NCBI RefSeq assembly: GCF_000426845.1
Contig: NZ_AUGD01000003.1
Location: forward strand, 62,001-126,000
DNA length: 64,000 nt
Direction: 5' to 3'
DNA from: Bradyrhizobium sp. in8p8
GTDB lineage: Bacteria > Pseudomonadota > Alphaproteobacteria > Rhizobiales > Xanthobacteraceae
Below, one piece after another: positions 57,860 through 64,000 of this stretch. The notes under the pieces were generated by a model, which was given only the letters and a program-made list of their open reading frames with translations, did no database searches and was not told the DNA's origin. The translations under genes and the position numbers were made by a program. Positions within the stretch are counted from its first letter, which is position 1. Every line of letters starts with the position of its first letter.

Positions 57860-58277
57860 CTTGCCCCCGGCCGCGTGCCGGCCGGCCTTGCCCCAGACCT
57901 CACAATGTCGTGCTCCCGCCTGTGTTGACAAGGGGACTTCAGTGCTATTTTGATAAATTCGATGATTCTGATAGATTTGATAGATCTGATAAACTGTCTT
58001 CGGGCCGCTTGGCATATGCGAGCTGCCCGGAGGCGCCCGCTTGAATGGAGGAGATCATGTTCTGGACCGCCCCCTTCCAGCCAAGCCCACGAGCCTCCAG
58101 CAGCCGATCCGAACCCTGGCTCGGTCAGGCATCCCACGCGATCCAAACTGCAGCAACGGTCCGATCCCTGGCGCCCTTGCCGGCCGTCTCGCCGGCGCTA
58201 GCCCCCTTTCCTTCACTCAACGGCATCCGCCCGGAACGTCGCACGGGCCGGATCGCCAGCTTCACCGGAGTATGACC
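57860..58277. other. Divergent control region between the GAF regulator and GMC oxidoreductase
   Basis: A 418-base gap with a -35-like TTGACA (57925-57930), a five-unit direct repeat (57949-57993) and no supported gene. The coding frames that cross it on both strands use repeat-derived or arginine-rich low-quality sequence. Confidence 0.6.
57949..57993. repeat. Five tandem 9-bp direct repeats (iteron-like operator)
   Basis: Consensus TYTGATARA repeated five times with no spacing; units 1, 3, 4 and 5 match at every consensus position and unit 2 (TTCGATGAT) diverges. The run starts 19 bases after a TTGACA element, so it covers the expected -10 and start of a promoter toward the GMC gene, and lies about 90 bases before the divergent regulator. 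Confidence 0.88.
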
Positions 58278-59891
58278 ATGAACGACTTCCTGCCCTCCGA
58301 CCTGCCGGAATTCGCGGACCGCGTTGCCGCCAACCAGCGCCGGCTCAACGAAGATTCTCGCGGCAGCTACGATTTCATCGTCTGTGGCGCCGGCAGCTCC
58401 GGCTCGGTCGTCGCACGCCGCCTTGCCGAAAATCCGGCGGTCACGGTCCTGCTGATCGAAGCGGGGGGCAGCGACGACGTGCCGACCGTCATGGACCCGG
58501 CGGCGTGGCCCGGCAATCTCGGCAGCGCGACGGACTGGGGCTTTGTCGCAGAGCCCAACCCGCACTTGAACGGGCGAGCGCTAGCGATGTCGATGGGCAA
58601 GGTTCTCGGCGGCGGATCGAGTATCAACGTGATGCTGTGGGCGCGCGGCCATCGCAGCGACTGGGATTTCTTCGCCGACGAAACCGGCGATCAATCCTGG
58701 GGCTACGATGCGGTCTCGACAACCTTCCGGGACATCGAGAACTGGCAAGGACCGCCTGATCCGCGCCACCGCGGCACCGGCGGGCCCGTCTTCGTGCAGC
58801 CGTCACCGGATCCCGGGCCGGCCGCGTTGGCCATGCTCGCCGCGGCGAGGGAGATCGGTATTCCGACTTTCGAAAGCCCCAACGGCGAGATGATGGAGGG
58901 CGAAGGCGGCTGCGCAGTCACGGACATCCTTGTCCGTAACGGCAGGCGCAACTCCATCTTCCGCGCCTATACTTATCCATTTCTCGATCGGCCCAATCTC
59001 ACTCTGCTCACCGGCACGCACGTCTCACGCATCCTGCTCGAGCGCGGGAGGGCCGTCGGCGTCGAGGCGATACGTCACGGCCGTCCCTTGCGGATCAATG
59101 CGAGCCGGGAAGTCGTGCTCGCGCTCGGGGCGATCCAGACGCCGTCAGTGCTGATGCGCTCCGGCATCGGCGATGAGAAGGAGCTTGGAAGACTTGACAT
59201 ATCTTTGGTCCAGCATCTGCCCGGTGTCGGACAGAACCTGCAGGATCACGTGTCGTTCGGATGCATTTGGGAGTATCGAGAGCCGATCGCGCCGCGCAAC
59301 ACCGGCAATGCGGCGACCCTGTACTGGAAATCCCGTTCCACGCTCAAGACTCCCGACCTGCTGTTCTGCCAAGTCGAGTTTCCGGTGCCGAGCCGTGAGA
59401 CGGCAGGGCGGGCGCCGGCCCATGGCTGGACGATGTTCGCCGGCCTTGCCTTGCCGAAGAGCCGAGGCAGGGTGAGGCTTCGAAGCGCCGAGCCGCTTGC
59501 ACTGCCGCAGATCGAAGCCAACATGCTGTCGCATCCTGACGATGTGACGACGGCAGTCGCCTGCGTCGATCTTTGCCGTACGCTCGGCAATACCCGCGCC
59601 TTCGAGCCGCTGGTCGCGCGCGAAAGTCTGCCCGGCCCTCTCGGCGCTGCCGGGATGGAGCGTTTCGTGCGCGACTCCGCCGTAACCTACTGGCACCAGA
59701 CATGCACGGCAAAGATGGGACGCGATGCCATGTCCGTGGTCGACAGCAGGCTGAAGGTCTACGGCATCGACCGCTTGCGCATCGCCGACGGCTCCGTGAT
59801 GCCGCGGATCACCACCGGGAACACGATGGCGCCTTGCGTCATCATTGGCGAGAAGGCTGCCCGTGCGATGCGCAGCGAGCACGGCATCTGA
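58278..59891 (+). CDS. GMC-family FAD-dependent oxidoreductase
   Basis: A 537-residue glucose-methanol-choline oxidoreductase. The N-terminal FAD motif is FIVCGAGSSGSVVARRLAENPAVTVLLIEAGG, with GKVLGGGSSINVMLWARGHRSDWD. The catalytic His is in YWHQTCTAKMG and the second residue is Asn in ITTGNTMAPC. The enzyme oxidises a primary or secondary alcohol, but the acceptor and substrate are unknown. GGAG at 58267-58270 supports ATG 58278 rather than 58272. It is divergent from the HTH/GAF regulator, which probably controls it (inference). Confidence 0.9.
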   Translation: MNDFLPSDLPEFADRVAANQRRLNEDSRGSYDFIVCGAGSSGSVVARRLAENPAVTVLLIEAGGSDDVPTVMDPAAWPGNLGSATDWGFVAEPNPHLNGRALAMSMGKVLGGGSSINVMLWARGHRSDWDFFADETGDQSWGYDAVSTTFRDIENWQGPPDPRHRGTGGPVFVQPSPDPGPAALAMLAAAREIGIPTFESPNGEMMEGEGGCAVTDILVRNGRRNSIFRAYTYPFLDRPNLTLLTGTHVSRILLERGRAVGVEAIRHGRPLRINASREVVLALGAIQTPSVLMRSGIGDEKELGRLDISLVQHLPGVGQNLQDHVSFGCIWEYREPIAPRNTGNAATLYWKSRSTLKTPDLLFCQVEFPVPSRETAGRAPAHGWTMFAGLALPKSRGRVRLRSAEPLALPQIEANMLSHPDDVTTAVACVDLCRTLGNTRAFEPLVARESLPGPLGAAGMERFVRDSAVTYWHQTCTAKMGRDAMSVVDSRLKVYGIDRLRIADGSVMPRITTGNTMAPCVIIGEKAARAMRSEHGI

Positions 59892-60100
59892 ACCGCCGCC
59901 CTCGAGAGCGACAGCCAAAGTGCTGGCTCGTGTCATTGGCCCCTCGAACCAAGAATCGAGGGGCCTGCCGGGCAGCGCGACATGGCGCTGCAGGACGCCC
60001 GCGCGCGTGATCTCATCACGATACAACCACGGGTTCCAGCGATAATCGGCTTCCTTCTTTGCGCGAAATTCAGCTAAGCTCGCGGTCAGGGACAGGAGCC

Positions 60101-62254
60101 GTGCAGGGCGCGCAACGCAAATCGCTCAGACTGCTGCAGTGGATGATGGCTGCATCCCTGGCGCTTCCGGTTGCGCTGTTCGCGATCACTTCCGCGATTT
60201 CCTACACCTCGACCACAGACATCGCCGACCGCGAGATCGAGCGCACGCTCGACGTCGCGCATGAGCACGCACTCAAGGTGTTCGAGACGATCGACCGCAG
60301 CCTCGCCGAACTCAACGAGGTCGTGCGCGGCCTTTCCGACGACGTCATCCGCGCGCGCGAGCCGACGCTGCATCTTCGCCTGAAGCGCCTGGCCGATTCG
60401 CTGCCGCAGCTCAAATCGGCATGGATTTTCGACGCGGATGGAAAGGCGCTGGTCAACAGCCTCGCCTCGCCGCCGCCGGACCTGGGCTTTGCCGACCGTG
60501 ACTATTTCTATGCCCATGTCGACCAGAGCATCGGCACGTTCATCGGCACGGCCCTGGCGCCGCGTCCACCCTATCAGGGCGCGCGCTTCTTCGGGGTGAG
60601 CCGCCGCCGCGATTCCGACGACGGCAATTTCATCGGCGTGATCCAGGCCTCTGTCCTGCCGGAATACTTCGAGAGCTTCTACGCCAGGATCGGCTCCGAC
60701 CCCGGCAGCTTCTTCGCAATGGGACGCGCCGACGGCGCCGTGCTTGCGCATTTCCCGCGGCTCGACCGCGACCTGCGGCTTGATCCGGGCGGCCCGGTCG
60801 GCCAAAAGATTGCGTCGAGCCCCGAGCATGGGCTGATGACGATCGTTTGGCCGCCGGACGGGATCGAACGCCGCATCGGCTACCGACGCATCACCGATTA
60901 TCCGATCTATGTCAGTGCCGGGCTCGAGACCTCGGCGATCCGCGCGCGCTGGCTCGCCACCATCGGCCAGCATCTGGTGTTCGGCATTCCCGCCACCGCG
61001 CTGCTGTTCCTGCTGCTCGCCTTCGCCTTCCGCCGCACCCAGCATCTTCATGCCGAAGCCGCCGCGCGCCGCGAGGCCGAGGAGGCGCTCAAGCACAGCC
61101 AGCGCCTGGAGGCGCTCGGGCAGCTCACCGGCGGTGTCGCGCACGACTTCAACAATCTCCTGACGGTGATCCGCGCTTCGGTCGATCTCTTGAACCGGCC
61201 GCAACTGACGGAGGAGCGGCGACAGCGCTACATCACGGCCATTGCGGACTCGGTCGCGCGCGCGGCCAAGCTGACCTCGCAGCTGCTCGCCTTTGCGCGG
61301 CGCCAGACCCTCAAACCGGAGGTGTTCGACGTCGGGGCGCGCGTGCACTCGCTGCACGACATGCTCGCCACGCTGCTAGGTTCTGCGATCGAAATCGTGA
61401 TGCGGCTGCCGGCGGAGCCTTGCCTCGTCAATGCCGATGCCGGCCAATTCGAGACCGCGCTGATCAACATGGCGACCAATGCGCGCGATGCCATGCAGGG
61501 CAAGGGCAGAATCGTCTTCAGGGTCGAGCCAACGACAACCGTTCCGCAGACGCTGCCGCAGCTTTCGGCGAACCAGGCCTTGGCGGACCATGGCTTCGTC
61601 TGCGTGACCGTGAGCGACACCGGCGTCGGCATTCCCGCAGCCAGGCTCGGGCGCATCTTCGAGCCGTTCTTCACCACCAAGCAGGTCGGCCACGGCACCG
61701 GTCTCGGCCTGTCCCAGGTGTTCGGCTTCGCCCGGCAGTCCGGCGGCGAAGTGACCGTGGCGAGCGAGGTGGGGCGCGGCAGCGCCTTCTCGCTGTATCT
61801 GCCGCGCGTGTCGCCTGACCTGCTGCCGCAACAGCAGGCGCCCCACACAGCGCCGGCGGTAGCCGGCAGCGGCATGTCCGTACTGGTGGTGGAGGACAAT
61901 ATCGAGCTCGCCAATTTCGCCGCCGATGGCCTTACCGAACTCGGCTACAGCATTACGCTGGTCGACAATGCAAACGACGCACTCGCCGAGCTCGTCATGG
62001 ACGCGGACCGCTTTGACGTCGTGTTCTCGGACGTGGCGCTGCCCGGGATGACCGGACTCGACCTGGCGAAGGCAGTTCGCGACCGCGGCATCGGCGTCCC
62101 CGTCGTGCTGACCACCGGCTACAGTCAGGCCCTTTCACAAGAGGGCACTGCCGGCTGCGACCTCGTGCAAAAGCCCTATTCGATCGAGGAATTGTCGCGC
62201 GTTCTGCACCACGCGGCGCGGCTGGGGCGCGTGCGCGACGGCGCCGCCGAATAG
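60101..62254 (+). CDS. Hybrid sensor histidine kinase with periplasmic PDC/Cache domain
   Basis: A 717-residue membrane kinase. TM1 is at about residues 14-36, and a PDC/dCache-like sensor at about 40-285 contains LPQLKSAWIFDADGKALVNS, FADRDYFYAHVDQS and IGYRRITDYPIYVSAGL. TM2 is near 295-315, HisKA has His348 in GVAHDFNN, and HATPase carries MATNARDAM, DTGVGIP and GHGTGLGLS. A C-terminal receiver begins at about 590, with Asp in VVFSDVALPG. The GTG at 60101 has an AGGAG just upstream; TTG 60059 is an alternative that lacks one. No separate output regulator is next to it. Confidence 0.9.
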   Translation: MQGAQRKSLRLLQWMMAASLALPVALFAITSAISYTSTTDIADREIERTLDVAHEHALKVFETIDRSLAELNEVVRGLSDDVIRAREPTLHLRLKRLADSLPQLKSAWIFDADGKALVNSLASPPPDLGFADRDYFYAHVDQSIGTFIGTALAPRPPYQGARFFGVSRRRDSDDGNFIGVIQASVLPEYFESFYARIGSDPGSFFAMGRADGAVLAHFPRLDRDLRLDPGGPVGQKIASSPEHGLMTIVWPPDGIERRIGYRRITDYPIYVSAGLETSAIRARWLATIGQHLVFGIPATALLFLLLAFAFRRTQHLHAEAAARREAEEALKHSQRLEALGQLTGGVAHDFNNLLTVIRASVDLLNRPQLTEERRQRYITAIADSVARAAKLTSQLLAFARRQTLKPEVFDVGARVHSLHDMLATLLGSAIEIVMRLPAEPCLVNADAGQFETALINMATNARDAMQGKGRIVFRVEPTTTVPQTLPQLSANQALADHGFVCVTVSDTGVGIPAARLGRIFEPFFTTKQVGHGTGLGLSQVFGFARQSGGEVTVASEVGRGSAFSLYLPRVSPDLLPQQQAPHTAPAVAGSGMSVLVVEDNIELANFAADGLTELGYSITLVDNANDALAELVMDADRFDVVFSDVALPGMTGLDLAKAVRDRGIGVPVVLTTGYSQALSQEGTAGCDLVQKPYSIEELSRVLHHAARLGRVRDGAAE

Positions 62255-62518
62255 GTGTGCCCTGGGGAACTCGCGGGCGGACCGACTGAGTTCCCTTCGC
62301 GTTGCCCGCTCATGCACAAACGGACCGCAGGCGCGCAAGGACTATCCGAGGACGCGCTCCTGGGCCACCGATGCGCTGCCGAAGGCACCCATCGTCGGCG
62401 TCGCGCATCGCACCATGCCGGGGGCCTTTCTCGCCCTCGTCCCGGGGCTCGGTTCGCGTCCCGACCGACACTGAAATTGTGGCCCCTCGCAAAACCGGCT
62501 ATGCATGCGCCGCTTGCA

Positions 62519-63358
62519 ATGAGGACCGCCTGTTTGACGACCGACAACAATTCTTCGTCCGCGCCGTTCGGCACGTTTGCGCCGAATGCGGCGCAGGCGG
62601 CGATCATCCGCCTCGCTCAACGATCGCGACTGAAGCGCGGCGCCTTCCGGCCCTGGATGTCGCGGCTGGTGAACCTCGTGCGCAGCGGCCCTGTGGACGT
62701 GCAATATCAGGGCGCCTCTTTCCGGTTCTATCATCAGGGCAGCGCGACCGAGCGCGGCGCGCTATTCAATCCCGAGTACAATCTCGACGAGCTGGATTTC
62801 CTGCGCCAGCACACGTCCGGCGGCGGCGTGTTCGTCGATGTCGGCGCCAATGTCGGCACCTTTGCGCTGGTGATGGCGCGGCAGGTCGGGCCCACGGGTA
62901 AGGTGGTCGCGATCGAGCCGCACCCGCTGACGTTCGCACGGCTCTCGTTCAACCAGTCCGCATCGAAAGCGGCGCAGGTGCGCCTGGTGCAGGCGGCCGC
63001 GGGCGACAAAGATGGCGAGCTGATGATCGAGAGCGGCGGCGGCAATCTCGGCGCCACGCATGTCGTTACCGGCACCGCGAGCACCGACGCGATCAAAGTC
63101 CCGTCGCTGCGGCTGACGCGCATCCTCGGCGAGGCCGGCGTTACGCAGGTCGATTCGCTCAAGATCGACGTCGAGGGATTCGAGGACCGCGTGCTGATCG
63201 GATTCTTCCGCGACGCGCCGCCATCGCTGTGGCCACGCGCTGTCGTGATCGAGCATCTGTCACAAAACGAATGGCAGCAGGATTGTATTGCCGACATGGT
63301 CGCGCGCGGCTTTACGATCGCGCGCAAGACACGAAGCAATACGTTCCTGTCGCGCTGA
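62519..63358 (+). CDS. FkbM-family SAM-dependent methyltransferase
   Basis: A 279-residue protein with the FkbM core from about residue 75. GVFVDVGANVGTFALVMARQ is motif I, VVAIEPHPLTFARLSFN is motif II, and VDSLKIDVEGFEDRVLIGF is late-motif. The family O- or N-methylates sugars, polyketides or lipids. It is probably linked to envelope sugar modification (inference). I use ATG 62519; a TTG at 62534 with GAGGA 10 bases before it is equally credible. The hybrid kinase gene ends 264 bases upstream. Confidence 0.87.
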   Translation: MRTACLTTDNNSSSAPFGTFAPNAAQAAIIRLAQRSRLKRGAFRPWMSRLVNLVRSGPVDVQYQGASFRFYHQGSATERGALFNPEYNLDELDFLRQHTSGGGVFVDVGANVGTFALVMARQVGPTGKVVAIEPHPLTFARLSFNQSASKAAQVRLVQAAAGDKDGELMIESGGGNLGATHVVTGTASTDAIKVPSLRLTRILGEAGVTQVDSLKIDVEGFEDRVLIGFFRDAPPSLWPRAVVIEHLSQNEWQQDCIADMVARGFTIARKTRSNTFLSR

Positions 63359-63382
63359 CGAGGGCAAACAAAAGAGGTTGCG

Positions 63383-63769
63383 ATGATCGACCATTTGGGC
63401 ATCTCGGTCTCCGACTATGAACGCGCAAAAGCGTTCTATGCGAAGGCGCTGGCCCCACTCGGCTATGGGCTAATCATGGAAGTGACGGCGGAGCAGACCG
63501 GTCACGCCGCAGCCGCAGGTTTCGGAGCGGACGGCAAGCCGGACTTCTGGTTCGGCGGAGACGGCGCCATGAACAAGCCGGTGCATATCGCGCTTCGCGC
63601 CAAGGACCGCGCTACAGTGGATGCGTTCTACAACGCGGCCATCGCGGCCGGCGGCCGCGACAATGGTCCGCCCGGCATCCGCCCACATTACCATGCGGAC
63701 TATTATGGCGCATTCGTGCTCGACCCTGATGGCCACAACATCGAGGCCGTCTGCCACGCGCCGGAATAG
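63383..63769 (+). CDS. VOC-family (glyoxalase-like) protein
   Basis: A 128-residue single-domain VOC protein with IDHLGISVSDYERAKAFYAKALAPLGY at the start, KPVHIALRAKDRATVDAFY and YYGAFVLDPDGHNIEAVCH at the end. Putative metal ligands are the His near residue 4 and Glu in HNIEAV. It may be a dioxygenase, glyoxalase or antibiotic-resistance-like member; the substrate is unknown. The ATG has GAGG upstream. Confidence 0.9.
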   Translation: MIDHLGISVSDYERAKAFYAKALAPLGYGLIMEVTAEQTGHAAAAGFGADGKPDFWFGGDGAMNKPVHIALRAKDRATVDAFYNAAIAAGGRDNGPPGIRPHYHADYYGAFVLDPDGHNIEAVCHAPE

Positions 63770-63783
63770 CGAGGATTCCCAGG

Positions 63784-63808
63784 GGAACATCGTTCCCGGC
63801 AGGTCGTT
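63784..63808 (+). promoter_or_regulatory. Candidate EcfG (general stress sigma factor) promoter
   Basis: GGAAC (63784-63788) and CGTT (63805-63808) are separated by 16 bases, the GGAAC-N16/17-CGTT form recognised by alphaproteobacterial EcfG. It is 28-52 bases before the ATG of a stress-type flavin-binding gene. Confidence 0.55.
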
Positions 63809-63835
63809 ATTGTTCCTTCCAGCAAGGAGCACGAC

Positions 63836-64000
63836 ATGGCCAACGACAATGCCGGCGACGTCGATCGCGTCTGGGACCTGATGAAGACAATCGGATTCGC
63901 AATGCTTGTCACACGCGACGGCGGCAAGCTCCGTGCCCGGCCCATGAGCGCCTATCTCGATCGCGCCGCGAACACGATCTTCTTCCTGACCGATGCGCGC
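63836..64000 (+). CDS. Pyridoxamine 5'-phosphate oxidase-like (general stress protein type), 5' part
   Basis: The first 55 codons are in the window and the gene continues past the right edge. The N-terminus, DVDRVWDLMKTIGFAMLVTRDGGKLRARPMSAYLDRAANTIFFLTDAR, follows the pattern of the PNPOx-like split-barrel general stress family, which binds FMN or F420. AAGGAG lies 6-11 bases before the ATG. The EcfG-like promoter just upstream supports stress control. Confidence 0.8.
   Translation, partial: MANDNAGDVDRVWDLMKTIGFAMLVTRDGGKLRARPMSAYLDRAANTIFFLTDAR

Noticed and set aside
60086..61357. A 423-codon open frame opposite the hybrid kinase
   Set aside because: It is an antisense shadow with no recognisable domain.

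Overview
The window is one continuous stretch of high-GC, core-type alphaproteobacterial chromosome. I infer the Bradyrhizobium/Rhodopseudomonas group. The evidence is the split ccmABCDG operon divergent from acnA, ispZ next to ftsY, mtaB overlapping dapF, scattered leuC, leuD and leuB, a DUF2794 gene, a probable ybhL-type RNA leader, candidate Irr, FixK2 and EcfG promoter motifs, and several families of GTCAT...ATGAC palindromic intergenic repeats. I saw no rRNA, tRNA, CRISPR array, insertion sequence or prophage.

Layout. 1-6.8 kb: 3' part of thpR, a secreted arylesterase divergent from a YbbA/YbbP-like ABC exporter pair, a Bax-inhibitor-1 membrane protein behind a structured leader, a GNAT acetyltransferase and DUF2794. 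6.8-16.1 kb: a possible structured RNA, a DUF1223 protein, acnA, the divergent cytochrome c maturation operon ccmABCDG, then ispZ and ftsY. 16.3-23.6 kb: pseudouridine synthase, DUF2336 protein, mtaB-dapF, a secreted GyrI-like/SIMPL pair and an MBL-fold hydrolase. 23.9-27.8 kb: the translation and secretion operon ffh-rpsP-rimM-trmD-rplS. 28-33 kb: leuC and leuD separated by small secreted, DUF1330 and metalloprotease genes. 33-43.8 kb: sugar transferase, DUF6455 protein, TPR-caspase, triple-PAS chemoreceptor, AraC regulator, CoA-ester lyase, carbonic anhydrase, asd and two orphans. 43.8-52.6 kb: leuB, an MFS transporter, a Tat-exported molybdoenzyme with its cytochrome b, fasciclin, SDR, malonyl-CoA synthetase and a TauE exporter. 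53-56.6 kb: sdhCDAB. 56.7-64 kb: an accessory-looking block with an HTH/degenerate-receiver/GAF regulator, a GMC oxidoreductase, a hybrid histidine kinase, an FkbM methyltransferase, a VOC protein and the start of a stress-type flavin-binding gene.

Iron is a common thread. Aconitase, LeuCD, succinate dehydrogenase and cytochrome c maturation all consume Fe-S clusters or heme, and I see Irr-box-like inverted repeats (TAGAA-N3-TTCTA type) in front of acnA/ccmA, leuC and, weakly, sdhC. The leuC leader also holds a 42-codon reading frame ending in a terminator-like hairpin. The most unusual regulatory structure is a perfectly phased array of five 9-bp direct repeats next to a TTGACA promoter element, between the excisionase-type HTH/GAF regulator and the GMC oxidoreductase. 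These two genes, and perhaps the hybrid kinase downstream, may form one sensing and oxidation module.

The intergenic space is dominated by at least six families of palindromic repeats. Some lie inside operons (ccmA-ccmB, sdhA-sdhB) and one family supplies the last codons of neighbouring genes.
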